In this document: positions 54,554-63,972 of the stretch, piece after piece
Numbering within the stretch: position 1 is the first letter of the stretch
How the letters are laid out: the number at the start of each line of letters is the position of its first letter
Assembly (NCBI RefSeq): GCF_021390175.1
Contig: NZ_CP090004.1
Location: 2,595,001 to 2,659,000, forward strand
Reading direction: 5' to 3'
Source of the DNA: Flagellimonas sp. HMM57
GTDB taxonomy: Bacteria; Bacteroidota; Bacteroidia; Flavobacteriales; Flavobacteriaceae
Length of the DNA stretch: 64,000 nt
Position numbers and translations under genes: made by a program
Notes under the pieces: generated by a model
The model's database searches: none
What the model was told of the DNA's origin: nothing
Seen by the model: the letters and a program-made list of their open reading frames with translations, nothing else

Positions 54554-55037
54554 TATTTCGAATTTCCTCCGCTCCTTTGATGACTTTTTCTTTTAGACCT
54601 TGTTTATAGATTTCAACTTTGTCCAGTACACATTTGTCCGAAGCCCCAATAATCTGGGCGGCAAGAATACCTGCATTTTTGGCTCCGTTAAGAGCTACTG
54701 TGGCAACGGGAACTCCGCCGGGCATTTGAAGAATGGAAAGTACCGAATCCCAGCCATCAATGGAATTACTGCTTTTTACGGGTACTCCTATTACGGGCAA
54801 AGGCGATAAAGAAGCTACCATGCCAGGTAGATGCGCTGCACCGCCTGCACCAGCTATAATAACGGAATATCCATTTTTATGGGCGTTTTTGCCAAAATCG
54901 AATAGTTTTTCTGGGGTACGGTGCGCAGAAACAATGTCGACATCCACTTCAATGTCAAAACCCTTTAAAATTTCAACGGCATCTTGCATTATGGGAAGGT
55001 CGCTTGTACTTCCCATGATTACGGCTACTTTGCTCAT
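54549..55037 (-). CDS. purE: N5-carboxyaminoimidazole ribonucleotide mutase
   Basis: The 162-residue enzyme moves the carboxyl group of N5-CAIR to give CAIR in purine synthesis. It has VAVIMGSTSDLPIMQDA at the N-terminus, SAHRTPEKL near 39 with the catalytic His, AGAGGAAHLPGMVAS near 61, and GVPV near 84. It follows purK with a 3-bp gap. Its last codons run into the heptanucleotide repeat. Confidence 0.96.
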   Translation of the reverse strand: MSKVAVIMGSTSDLPIMQDAVEILKGFDIEVDVDIVSAHRTPEKLFDFGKNAHKNGYSVIIAGAGGAAHLPGMVASLSPLPVIGVPVKSSNSIDGWDSVLSILQMPGGVPVATVALNGAKNAGILAAQIIGASDKCVLDKVEIYKQGLKEKVIKGAEEIRNK

Positions 55038-55040
55038 AGT

Positions 55041-56195
55041 TTATTTGCTTATTACTTTAATGGTTTCCTTTACTTTTTGAGCGGTTGCTCTTGCCTTATC
55101 CATATCCTCGTCCACAATGGTTACGTGTCCCATTTTTCGAAATGGGCGTGTCTGTTTTTTTCCATATACGTGGGGAGTGACCCCATCCATTTTAAGAATG
55201 GAATCTATATTTTCATAGACGACATCTCCTGTATGCCCTTCGGCACCTACCAGATTTACCATGACACCAGCAACCTTGCTCTCCGTTTTACCTAAAGGTA
55301 ATCCCAAAATAGCTCTAATGTGTTGCTCAAATTGATTGGTGTAACTTCCTTCAATGCTGTAATGGCCACTGTTATGGGGTCTTGGCGCAACTTCGTTCAC
55401 TAGAATTTCATCGTTCTTGGTTTGGAACAATTCCACGGCAAGCAACCCAATATGTTCTAGTCCTTCAGATACCCTTAAAGCGACCTCTGTAGCTTTTTTA
55501 GCCACTGCTGCTTCAACCCTAGCAGGACAGATAACATATTCCACTTGATTGGCTTCAGGATGAAATTCCATTTCAACCACAGGATAGGTTTTTACGGTTC
55601 CTTTAGTATTTCGTGCCACAATGACGGCCAGCTCGTTTTTAAAATCAACTAGTTCTTCGGCAATACATTCCACATTGGGCAATCCTTCTAAATCCCTTAA
55701 GGAACGGACCACTTTAACACCTTGTCCGTCATATCCAAACTGGGCACTTTTCCACACAAACGGGAACTGAAGTCCACCATTGGAAATGCTGTCCTCGATT
55801 TCTGAGGCGTAGGCAAATCGAGAAAATGGCGAAGTAGGGATTTTGTTATCTGTATAAAATAATTTTTGCGTTGCCTTATTCTGAATAGTTCTCAATGTTT
55901 TTGTGGGAGGATATACTTGTACCCCTTCATTTTCTAGTTTTTCCAGTGCATCCACATTGACATTTTCGATTTCGATGGTCAATAGATCAACAGCTTTCCC
56001 AAAATGATAAACAGCATCAAAATCCATTAGGCTTCCCTGTACAAATTCATCACATGCTATTCGACAAGGAGCATCTAGGGAAGCATCCATTACTTTAGTC
56101 TGAATGTCCCATTTTCGGGTTTCGTACAATAACATTTTGCCCAATTGACCACCGCCTAAAATACCGAGTTTAAAATTGGAAGAGAAAAAGTCCAT
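55041..56195 (-). CDS. purK: N5-carboxyaminoimidazole ribonucleotide synthase
   Basis: From ATG 56195 the protein has 384 residues. It uses ATP and bicarbonate to make N5-CAIR, the substrate of PurE. ATP-grasp features are LGILGGGQLGKML near 10-22, FVWKSAQFGYDGQGVKV near 138, and EVAPRPHNSGHYSIEG near 263. A longer frame to 56291 is rejected, because a good promoter lies at 56218-56248 and the conserved region starts right after the chosen ATG. Confidence 0.96.
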   Translation of the reverse strand: MDFFSSNFKLGILGGGQLGKMLLYETRKWDIQTKVMDASLDAPCRIACDEFVQGSLMDFDAVYHFGKAVDLLTIEIENVNVDALEKLENEGVQVYPPTKTLRTIQNKATQKLFYTDNKIPTSPFSRFAYASEIEDSISNGGLQFPFVWKSAQFGYDGQGVKVVRSLRDLEGLPNVECIAEELVDFKNELAVIVARNTKGTVKTYPVVEMEFHPEANQVEYVICPARVEAAVAKKATEVALRVSEGLEHIGLLAVELFQTKNDEILVNEVAPRPHNSGHYSIEGSYTNQFEQHIRAILGLPLGKTESKVAGVMVNLVGAEGHTGDVVYENIDSILKMDGVTPHVYGKKQTRPFRKMGHVTIVDEDMDKARATAQKVKETIKVISK

Positions 56196-56217
56196 TGATT
56201 TGTAATTGGAATGAAAA

Positions 56218-56248
56218 CAAAAATACGTGAATTCCTTGAAGCGATGCA
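56218..56248 (-). promoter_or_regulatory. purK-purE promoter
   Basis: On the minus strand, TTG (56246-56248), a 20-bp spacer and TATTTTTG (56218-56225) match the Bacteroidota promoter pattern. The purK ATG is 22 bp downstream. Confidence 0.65.
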
Positions 56249-56279
56249 AGTCCAAAGGACAAAGCGCTCTTAAAAGTGT

Positions 56280-56287
56280 TATCTTTG
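56280..56287 (+). promoter_or_regulatory. -7 promoter element of the hpt-adk gene
   Basis: TATCTTTG, a perfect TAnnTTTG match 24 bp before the TTG start at 56312. No -33 TTG at usual spacing. The divergent purK promoter is 32 bp away, so the two may influence each other. Confidence 0.4.
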
Positions 56288-56311
56288 CCAACCTGATAAA
56301 TTAATGACGAT

Positions 56312-57418
56312 TTGATCAAACTTCATGATAAGGTTTTTAAGCCCTATTTAGGGGAGGAGGAAATTTTAGCTGCCGTAGAAAAAATAGCAGCGGAAATAGC
56401 GGAGGACTACAAGGATGAGACCCCCATTTTTGTGGGTGTGCTCAATGGGGCTTTCATGTTTGTTTCCGATTTTCTAAAGGCATATCAATTTCCGTGTCAG
56501 GTTTCTTTTGTTCGATTAAGCTCTTATCAGGGTTTGACTTCAACCGGAATCGTAGAGACCTTATTGGATGTGCCCGAAGATATTGAAGGGCGTAGTGTGA
56601 TTATTTTGGAAGATGTAATAGATACGGGCAGAACCTTGAAAAAATTAGTACATCTGTTTTCCCAAACCAACGCAAAGGAATTCAAGATTGCTTCATTGTT
56701 TTACAAGTCGGATATCTATAATGGAGAGTATGCCATCGACTATGTAGGAATGGAAATTCCAGATACTTTTATTGTGGGATATGGATTGGATTACAACGAA
56801 TTAGGAAGAAATTTAAGAGAAGTATATCAATTAAATCAAACAACTATGATCAACCTAGTGCTTTTTGGAAAGCCGGGAGCGGGAAAAGGAACCCAAGCCG
56901 ATGTTTTAAAAGAAAAATACAATCTGAAGCATATCTCCACAGGGGATGTTTTTAGGTACAATATTAAAAACGGAACTGAACTTGGTGCGCTTGCAAAATC
57001 CTATATGGATAAAGGGGATTTAGTACCGGACGAAGTTACCATTGATATGCTAAAACAAGAAGTTGAGAAGAATCCGGATGCTGCTGGTTTTATATTTGAT
57101 GGCTTTCCCAGAACAACGGCACAAGCTGAAGCATTGGATAACTTTTTAGGCTCGAAGGATATGCAGATCAATGCAACTATTGCTTTAGAAGCGGATGATG
57201 ATATTTTAGTTGCACGTTTGTTGGAACGCGGAAAGCTAAGTGGACGTACCGATGATCAGGATGAAGGTAAAATACGCAACCGATTTGATGAGTACAATCA
57301 AAAAACGGCCCCTTTAAAAGCATATTACGAAGAACAGGGTAAGTTTCATTCGGTAAACGGAATAGGAGAGATTTCTGAGATTTCCGAGCGTTTGGGCGAG
57401 GTTATCGATACCCTATAA
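56312..57418 (+). CDS. Fused hypoxanthine phosphoribosyltransferase-adenylate kinase
   Basis: One uninterrupted 368-residue frame joins two purine enzymes. Residues 1-174 are a hypoxanthine phosphoribosyltransferase with the PRPP site [16 protein letters not shown] (about 97-112). Residues 179-368 are adenylate kinase: [31 protein letters not shown] near 262, and a short lid with [15 protein letters not shown] near 311. The linker is about four residues (NQTT), and M179 (ATG 56846) could still start a free adenylate kinase. The TTG start is chosen because [11 protein letters not shown] follows directly; the nearby ATG 56304 is out of frame. Divergent purK-purE shows a purine context. Confidence 0.93.
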   Translation: MIKLHDKVFKPYLGEEEILAAVEKIAAEIAEDYKDETPIFVGVLNGAFMFVSDFLKAYQFPCQVSFVRLSSYQGLTSTGIVETLLDVPEDIEGRSVIILEDVIDTGRTLKKLVHLFSQTNAKEFKIASLFYKSDIYNGEYAIDYVGMEIPDTFIVGYGLDYNELGRNLREVYQLNQTTMINLVLFGKPGAGKGTQADVLKEKYNLKHISTGDVFRYNIKNGTELGALAKSYMDKGDLVPDEVTIDMLKQEVEKNPDAAGFIFDGFPRTTAQAEALDNFLGSKDMQINATIALEADDDILVARLLERGKLSGRTDDQDEGKIRNRFDEYNQKTAPLKAYYEEQGKFHSVNGIGEISEISERLGEVIDTL

Positions 57419-57456
57419 ATTCATTTTCTTTTTTTAACCATCTTTTCAAAAGAACC

Positions 57457-58458
57457 ATGACCGAAGGTAATTTTGTTGATTATGTAAAAGTACATGTTGC
57501 TTCCGGTAATGGTGGTAAAGGTTCAGTACATTTACATCGCGAGAAATACATTACTAAAGGAGGCCCAGATGGTGGTGACGGTGGACGTGGAGGCCACGTT
57601 ATTGTTCGTGGTAACAGCAATCTTTGGACGTTGGTCACTTTCAAATTTAAAAAGCACTTTAAAGCTGGTCATGGTGAGCATGGCAGTAAGAACCGTAGTA
57701 CAGGGGCAGACGGTCAAGATGTATACATGGATGTGCCATTGGGCACTGTGGTCAGAGACACCGAGACGAATGAAATCCTTTTTGAAATTACCGAGAACGG
57801 TGAGGAAAAAATTGCTGCCAAAGGAGGAATGGGAGGTCGTGGCAATTGGCATTTTAAAAGTGCTACCAATCAGACTCCAAGGTATGCACAGCCCGGGATT
57901 CCCGGTGAAGAAGCTCAGATTACCTTGGAGTTAAAAGTTCTGGCAGATGTAGGGCTCGTGGGTTTCCCCAATGCCGGTAAATCAACGTTGCTCTCTGTAA
58001 TGACCTCTGCTAAACCAAAAATTGCAGACTACGAATTCACTACACTGAAACCAAACTTGGGGATAGTTGAGTATCGTGATTTTAGAAGTTTTGTTATGGC
58101 AGATATTCCAGGAATTATTGAGGGAGCTGCAGAGGGAAAGGGACTGGGCCATTATTTTTTGCGCCATATTGAGCGTAATGCGACCTTGCTTTTTTTGATT
58201 CCGGCAGATAGCAATGATATCTATAGAGAATATGAAATTCTACTCGATGAATTAAAACGCTATAACCCTGAACTTCTTGATAAAGAAAGACTAGTGGCCA
58301 TATCTAAAAGCGATATGCTTGATGAAGAACTGATGCAAGAAATGAAAGAAGAACTTGACAAGGAGTTCAAGAATGTAAATTATCGATTTATTTCTTCGGT
58401 GGCGCAACAGGGTATTCAAGAGCTGAAAGATGACCTTTGGAAATTGTTGAACGAATAA
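57457..58458 (+). CDS. obgE: GTPase Obg
   Basis: The 333-residue ribosome-associated GTPase has the glycine-rich Obg fold (about 1-158, [20 protein letters not shown]) and a G domain with [14 protein letters not shown] near 166, [11 protein letters not shown] near 190, [16 protein letters not shown] near 212 and AISKSD near 283. It lacks the C-terminal extension found in some Obg proteins. It is needed for large-subunit assembly and stress control, and is likely co-transcribed with the hpt-adk gene 38 bp upstream. Confidence 0.96.
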   Translation: MTEGNFVDYVKVHVASGNGGKGSVHLHREKYITKGGPDGGDGGRGGHVIVRGNSNLWTLVTFKFKKHFKAGHGEHGSKNRSTGADGQDVYMDVPLGTVVRDTETNEILFEITENGEEKIAAKGGMGGRGNWHFKSATNQTPRYAQPGIPGEEAQITLELKVLADVGLVGFPNAGKSTLLSVMTSAKPKIADYEFTTLKPNLGIVEYRDFRSFVMADIPGIIEGAAEGKGLGHYFLRHIERNATLLFLIPADSNDIYREYEILLDELKRYNPELLDKERLVAISKSDMLDEELMQEMKEELDKEFKNVNYRFISSVAQQGIQELKDDLWKLLNE

Positions 58459-58523
58459 GCCTGTTCCCATTTCATCTGAATCTAATAATTGATTAAATTT
58501 ATAGGTATTCTTAAAAGGAAGAA

Positions 58524-59048
58524 ATGAGATACCTTGCTACCATATTGCTTTCCTGTTTTTTGGCCTCTTGTGCCAGTGTGCGCGTGAATTACGATTACGA
58601 TAAATCCACAAATTTTTCTAACTACACCAGCTATAATTATTTTTCTGATATGGATTCTGGATTGAGCGGTCTAGATGAAAAGAGACTCTTACGGGTGTTG
58701 GATTCTACGCTGCATTCAAAAGGATACATTCTTGCTGAAGAGCCAGACTTTTATGTGAACATACTTAGTAACCAGTTTAGAAGTGCACCAAATAATAATG
58801 TAGGATTAGGTGTTGGAGGCACTGGACGAAATGTTGGTGGTGGTCTGTCCATTGGAATACCCGTTGGGAATTCTGGAATTCAACGGGCAATACAGTTTGA
58901 TTTTGTAGATGCCGAAAAGGATGCATTGTTCTGGCAGGCTTCGAGCGAAAGCGGATTTCGGGAAAATGCATCTCCAAGTGTGCGCGAAAAGAAACTTAGA
59001 GCGGTAGTGGATAAGGTATTTTCAAAATTTCCGCCGGAAAAAAAGTAA
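58524..59048 (+). CDS. DUF4136-family lipoprotein
   Basis: The 174-residue protein has a lipoprotein signal ending in LASC (about C16). The mature part opens SVRVNYDYDKSTNFSNYTSY, the typical start of DUF4136 proteins, and contains a Gly/Val-rich middle (VGLGVGGTGRNVGGGLSIG). It is a probable outer- or inner-membrane-anchored periplasmic protein of unknown function. Confidence 0.85.
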   Translation: MRYLATILLSCFLASCASVRVNYDYDKSTNFSNYTSYNYFSDMDSGLSGLDEKRLLRVLDSTLHSKGYILAEEPDFYVNILSNQFRSAPNNNVGLGVGGTGRNVGGGLSIGIPVGNSGIQRAIQFDFVDAEKDALFWQASSESGFRENASPSVREKKLRAVVDKVFSKFPPEKK

Positions 59049-59208
59049 ATTCCGTTGGCTAAAGCTAATTTACCGTTTGTCATATTATACTTCACCTAAT
59101 TATTTTTCCCTTGTACATTTATCGCTTCAAGAATGTAACATGGATGTTAAAAAATAGTCCTATTAACGCATTTGGCAATCACTACTCATATTAATTTATT
59201 TGAACAAC

Positions 59209-61518
59209 ATGGAAACAAAACTAAATTTTAAACTTGGAGGGGTTATCCTCTTTTTACTAATGGGAATAACAACATCTGCACAGGATATCTCAGGTTCTTG
59301 GCAAGGAACTCTGGAAGTACAAGGAAACAAAATGCCTCTGGTTTTTGATGTGACCGAGGAAAATGGGGCTTTAACATCGACCATGGATAGTCCATCGCAA
59401 GGTGCAACGGGTATTCCAATGGATGAAACTTCGTTTGAGGATAATCAATTGACCATTGTCTTTAAGCAAGCAGGAATCAAATATGTAGGTGCTCTCGAAG
59501 GTACTACTATGAAAGGAACATTCTATCAAGGCGGTATGGAGCTTCCCTTGAACCTAGAGAAAAAGGATAAAACTATTCCGGGAAATCCTTCATTGGTAAG
59601 TTCCGATGAAGAATTATTGGCATTGGCATCATTGGATAAGGGCGATTACAGATATACCGTAGAAGACTATTTTGCGAGGCCAAAAGCTTCAACCTTCCGT
59701 TTTTCTCCTGATGGCACGTATATGTCCTATCGCGAAAAAGATGAAAACGGAAAAAGGCATGTGATGGTCAAAAATATCTCAACAGGTGAAGTAAAAAAGG
59801 CCATTGAGGAGAAAGAAGAACTGGTGAGGGGTTATGCTTGGCTTAACAATGAGCGTTTGGCTTATATTATGGATAAGGGCGGAGACGAAAACTACCACGT
59901 TTACGCCGTAGATTTAGACGGGTCAGACTTAAAGGATTTAACTCCGTTCGATGGGATTCAAGCCCAGTTTACTGAGCTTCTTAAAGAGGATAAAGATCAT
60001 ATCATCGTGTCCATGAACAAAAACAATCCGCAAGTTTTTGAACCTTATAAGGTCAATGTGGTAACAGGAGAGCTAAAACAGCTATTTAGTAATGATGATC
60101 CTGAAAATCCCATAGCAGGCTATGATTTTGATAAAGATGGCAATCTAAAGGCATATACCAAAATAAGGGATGGTGTGGAACAGGACCTTTACTATGAAGA
60201 TGGTAATGGAGGGTATAAAATCGTTAAAAGCCTTAATTGGAAGGATGCATTTGGGATACTGGAATTTAATTATGCCACTGAAAATCCCAACGATGCTTAT
60301 ATGATTTCCAATTTGGATAACGATAAGGCCGAAGTGGTTCTTTACGATTTAAAAGAAGGTAAAATACTCAAAAAGGTTTTTTCCAACGATCAATATGACG
60401 TTCAGGATATGCATATGTCCAAAAAACGAGGTTATGAATTGGATTACTTCGTATTTGAAGGTGAAAAAACGGAGATTGTGCCCGTTAGTAACTCTTACAC
60501 CAAGCTCCATAATAAGATTACCAAAAAATTTCCCGGGAAACAGTATAGTATCGCAGATGCTACAGATGATGAGAACAATCTTTTGGTTTTCATCCAAAGT
60601 GATAAATTATATGGCGAATACCATTCTTACGATGTGAAGAAAGATGAGTTTAAGTTTCTTTATAATTTAATGCCTCAGCTCAAGGAAGAAGATATGTCCG
60701 AGATGCGCCCCATCACTTTTAAGAGTAGGGATGGCATTACTTTACACGGGTATATTACATTGCCCAAAGCAGCTTTGGCAGGTCAAAAGGTACCGGTGAT
60801 CGTTAATCCCCATGGTGGTCCTCAAGGAATACGTGATTCCTGGGGCTTTAATCCGGAAGCGCAGCTATTTGCTAGTAGGGGATATGCTACCCTTCAAGTT
60901 AATTTTAGGATTTCTGGTGGCTATGGTAAAGAGTTTTTAGAATCTGGGTTTAAACAAATCGGTAGAAAGGCTATGGACGATGTGGAAGATGGGCTACAGT
61001 ACGTAATTGACCAAGCTTGGGTAGATGCTGATAAAGCGGCTATATATGGCGGAAGCCACGGAGGTTATGCAGTACTGCGCGGTTTGACCAAGACACCGGA
61101 TTTATATGCCTGTGGAGTAGACTACGTTGGCGTCTCCAACATATTTACATTTATGAAAACCATACCTCCATATTGGAAACCCTATTTGAAAATCATCAAG
61201 GAAATTTGGTATGATGAAGATATTCCCGAAGAAAAGAAAATAATGGAAGAAGTATCGCCAGTGTATCAAATCAATAAAATCAAGAAACCCTTATTTGTGG
61301 TTCAGGGAGCTAACGATCCTAGGGTGAACATTGATGAATCTGACCAAATTGTGAGTGCATTAAGGGGTAAAGGTTTTGATGTACCCTATTTGGTAAAGTA
61401 TGATGAAGGCCACGGTTTTGGTAAAGAAGAGAACAGGATAGAACTTTATAAGACTATGATGGGCTTTTATGCCAAGCATTTGGGAGATAAGGAGATTCCA
61501 ACGCCATTGAAGGATTAG
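59209..61518 (+). CDS. S9-family prolyl oligopeptidase-like peptidase, secreted
   Basis: From ATG 59209 the protein has 769 residues, with a signal peptide (about 1-25, ending TSAQ). A small N-terminal beta domain (about 26-125) precedes the beta-propeller (about 140-490), which precedes the alpha/beta-hydrolase domain. The nucleophile is S616 in YGGSHGGYAVL, with Asp in GANDPRVN near 703 and His in DEGHGFGK near 740. It probably trims peptides in the periplasm or outside. An in-frame TTG at 59200 is a weaker start. Confidence 0.92.
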   Translation: METKLNFKLGGVILFLLMGITTSAQDISGSWQGTLEVQGNKMPLVFDVTEENGALTSTMDSPSQGATGIPMDETSFEDNQLTIVFKQAGIKYVGALEGTTMKGTFYQGGMELPLNLEKKDKTIPGNPSLVSSDEELLALASLDKGDYRYTVEDYFARPKASTFRFSPDGTYMSYREKDENGKRHVMVKNISTGEVKKAIEEKEELVRGYAWLNNERLAYIMDKGGDENYHVYAVDLDGSDLKDLTPFDGIQAQFTELLKEDKDHIIVSMNKNNPQVFEPYKVNVVTGELKQLFSNDDPENPIAGYDFDKDGNLKAYTKIRDGVEQDLYYEDGNGGYKIVKSLNWKDAFGILEFNYATENPNDAYMISNLDNDKAEVVLYDLKEGKILKKVFSNDQYDVQDMHMSKKRGYELDYFVFEGEKTEIVPVSNSYTKLHNKITKKFPGKQYSIADATDDENNLLVFIQSDKLYGEYHSYDVKKDEFKFLYNLMPQLKEEDMSEMRPITFKSRDGITLHGYITLPKAALAGQKVPVIVNPHGGPQGIRDSWGFNPEAQLFASRGYATLQVNFRISGGYGKEFLESGFKQIGRKAMDDVEDGLQYVIDQAWVDADKAAIYGGSHGGYAVLRGLTKTPDLYACGVDYVGVSNIFTFMKTIPPYWKPYLKIIKEIWYDEDIPEEKKIMEEVSPVYQINKIKKPLFVVQGANDPRVNIDESDQIVSALRGKGFDVPYLVKYDEGHGFGKEENRIELYKTMMGFYAKHLGDKEIPTPLKD

Positions 61519-61895
61519 GTGAAACTAACAAAATGAATTGCCTCTAGGTAGAGTTATAGAGGTATCGGAGACAAGACCGTTTTGCTAAAAGAGCCAAGAA
61601 TCAAGATGGGAAATCTTGTTTCTTGGCTCTAAAAGTTTTTAGCACTTCGCGTGATACGTAATACTCAGTCTGAGGGAGTTTAAAGAAATAACCTTGAACG
61701 CTAAGTGCCGTTGCCGTTCGCAGTTTCATTTTTGCCACTGGTCATAAACCTATTTAAACTTGAGTGTGGTAGACGTATTTTTACCCCGTAATCAAAAAAC
61801 GAACAGCATGATAACCTTAGCCAAATTAATTATCTCTTTTCTTATATCGGTTCTCGTTTAAAGGGTTCTATTTTCAAAAATTAAAGACCATCAAA
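61519..61895 (+). other. Intergenic region upstream of the two-component genes
   Basis: It contains the terminator above. At 61808-61861 there is a 17-codon frame, MITLAKLIISFLISVLV, which looks like the start of a signal peptide and then stops. It may be the remnant of an exported protein gene. The rest (61640-61800) shows nothing I can name. Confidence 0.4.
61590..61630 (+). terminator. Terminator of the S9 peptidase gene
   Basis: AGAGCCAAGAA (61590-61600) pairs with TTCTTGGCTCT (61620-61630), and CAAGAT (61602-61607) pairs with ATCTTG (61613-61618) around a GGGAA loop, interrupted by one T-T mismatch. It is followed by AAAAGTTTTT, 71 bp beyond the stop codon. Confidence 0.75.
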
Positions 61896-62117
61896 ATGAA
61901 AAAACTAAGTACAGTTCAAAAAATTATATTGATCGCAGGAATATTGTTGACGCTGATTGGCATTTTTGCAAGGTATATGGGTTGGGAAAACAATGATTGT
62001 TTGGTACTTTTTTACACAGGAACCTCTTTCATGTGGATAGCGTTTTTAAATAATAAGGCGAGTAAATGTGAAAGACGTTTTATTAAAAAATTATTCAGAA
62101 GACAGCAAAATGGGTAG
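61896..62117 (+). CDS. Small two-helix membrane protein
   Basis: The 73-residue protein has two hydrophobic segments (about 9-28 and 35-52) and a basic C-terminus (CERRFIKKLFRRQQNG). No family recognised. It lies 74 bp before the histidine kinase gene in the same direction and may be part of the same regulated unit. Confidence 0.65.
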   Translation: MKKLSTVQKIILIAGILLTLIGIFARYMGWENNDCLVLFYTGTSFMWIAFLNNKASKCERRFIKKLFRRQQNG

Positions 62118-62191
62118 GAATAAATTAATGATAGGAGTTCTTCCAATTTCCCAATGCGTTATTTTTGAATTAAGATATTGACCAACTACAT

Positions 62192-63250
62192 ATGGAATTG
62201 AACAGTAGAACCAACAATCTTGTTTTCTGGACCTTACAATTTTTGGGGTGGGGTTTTCTAAGCTGTCTGTCTTTGATTATGCTGAAGAATAGTAGTACGG
62301 AATTCTTGGTGTTCAACGTATTTGGTGGTATGTTCATTGGTATCGTATCCACATCGCTATTAAGATATTATTTGAAGCATAACCTTGCTTTTGATGATTT
62401 TGGAACCAAAGAGATTATCAAGATTTTGTTAGCCGCACTGGTTGCATCTGGTATCTATGCACTGTTGAATCTCTCCCTTGGATACCTATATCATGAATAC
62501 GGCCCAAAGATATCTGACGATGAGCTACAGATGTTGAAAATGTATGATACAACTGGGCTATTAATTTTCAGTTCCTTATTAATGGTGTTTTCATGGGTCA
62601 TTTGTTATTTGGTCATCAAACTTTTGCTAAAACTCAACAAGGACAGAATTGAGCGGCTAGAACTGAATACCAATTTAAAACAGGCACAACTTAATACCTT
62701 GAAAGGCCAGATTAACCCTCACTTTATGTTTAACAGTCTCAACAATATTCGAGGTTTAATGCTTGAGGATGTTGAACGATCAAGAGAGATGTTGACCAAA
62801 CTCTCCGAAATCCTTCGGTATTCGCTTACCAAAAATAATAGTAATGCCATTTCGGTAGAAGAAGAGCTGGAAATGGTGGACAACTATATTGACCTCTCCA
62901 AAATTCAATTTGAGGACCGGCTGGAGTTTGTCAAGGATGTTGATGAAGATACTTTGTCACTTCATATCCCGCCAATGATTATCCAGCTTCTTATAGAAAA
63001 TGCGGCAAAACATGGTATCTCCAATCTCAAAAGAGGAGGCAGAATCGTCTTGAGCCTAAAAAAGGAAGAGGATCAATTGATCATAGAAGTTAAAAATACA
63101 GGGAAACTCCAAATAGGTAAAAATACCACACAGTTAGGACTGAAAAATATAAGACAGCGTTTAAAACTGCTGTATGCAGATAAAGCTTCTTTTAATTTGA
63201 ACGAGGTTGCTGGTGAGGTCGTTGCCCATATAAAAATCCCTATGGTATGA
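62192..63250 (+). CDS. LytS-type sensor histidine kinase
   Basis: The 352-residue protein has four membrane helices in the first 150 residues and no obvious extracellular sensor domain. A coiled linker leads to the His-kinase domain with GQINPHFMFNSLNNIRG near 171-187 (phosphorylated His) and an ATPase domain with IPPMIIQLLIENAAKHG near 264 and LGLKNIRQRL near 314. It works with the response regulator whose ATG overlaps its TGA. Confidence 0.93.
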   Translation: MELNSRTNNLVFWTLQFLGWGFLSCLSLIMLKNSSTEFLVFNVFGGMFIGIVSTSLLRYYLKHNLAFDDFGTKEIIKILLAALVASGIYALLNLSLGYLYHEYGPKISDDELQMLKMYDTTGLLIFSSLLMVFSWVICYLVIKLLLKLNKDRIERLELNTNLKQAQLNTLKGQINPHFMFNSLNNIRGLMLEDVERSREMLTKLSEILRYSLTKNNSNAISVEEELEMVDNYIDLSKIQFEDRLEFVKDVDEDTLSLHIPPMIIQLLIENAAKHGISNLKRGGRIVLSLKKEEDQLIIEVKNTGKLQIGKNTTQLGLKNIRQRLKLLYADKASFNLNEVAGEVVAHIKIPMV

Positions 63251-63972
63251 AGATAAGAGCCGTAATAGTGGAAGACTCAAGATTGGCCCGTAATGAGCTA
63301 AAAGAACTCATAAAAAAACACAGTGAGATCGAGCTGGTAGGAGAAGCTGAAAATGTTGATTCAGGATTCGAATTGATTCAGAAAGAAACCCCGGATTTAT
63401 TGTTTTTGGATATCAATATGCCAGAAAAAGATGGTTTTGAGCTTCTTGAAATGCTGGATGAGGTTCCCATCACCATATTTACCACTGCTTTTGATGAATA
63501 CGCTATAAAATCCTTTGAGTACAATGCCTTGGATTACCTTCTTAAACCAATAAACGAAAAACGTTTTGCTGTTGCTTTTGATAAGGTAAAGGCAAAATTG
63601 ACAAGCAATCAAGAGGATACGGTAAAGACAAAACAACTTTCGCGCAACAGTCAGATTTTTATCAAGGACGGAGAATCCTGCTGGCTTGTTAAAATTGGAG
63701 ATATTTCACATTTTGAAATCGTGGGGAACTATACCAGGGTGTTTTTTGAAGATAAGAAACCGCTGCTTTATAAATCACTTAACCAAGTTGAAGAAAAACT
63801 TCCTGAACAGTCTTTTTTTAGGGCAAACCGGCAACAAATCGTTAATACCAACTACATAGCCAATGTAGTGCCTTGGTTCAATGGTAAGTTGAAGCTGCAA
63901 ATGTATAACGGAGAAGAAATTGAGGTGTCGCGTAGACAATCCTATATCTTTAAAGATAAAATGAGTTTGTAG
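63247..63972 (+). CDS. LytTR-family response regulator
   Basis: The 241-residue protein has a receiver domain (about 1-120) with phosphorylation site D55 in LLFLDINMPEKDG and the conserved Lys in YLLKPINEKRF near 98. A LytTR DNA-binding domain (about 138-241) includes QIFIKDGESCWLVKIGDI and FFRANRQQIVN. Start and kinase stop overlap (ATGA), so they are translationally coupled. Targets are unknown. Confidence 0.94.
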   Translation: MKIRAVIVEDSRLARNELKELIKKHSEIELVGEAENVDSGFELIQKETPDLLFLDINMPEKDGFELLEMLDEVPITIFTTAFDEYAIKSFEYNALDYLLKPINEKRFAVAFDKVKAKLTSNQEDTVKTKQLSRNSQIFIKDGESCWLVKIGDISHFEIVGNYTRVFFEDKKPLLYKSLNQVEEKLPEQSFFRANRQQIVNTNYIANVVPWFNGKLKLQMYNGEEIEVSRRQSYIFKDKMSL

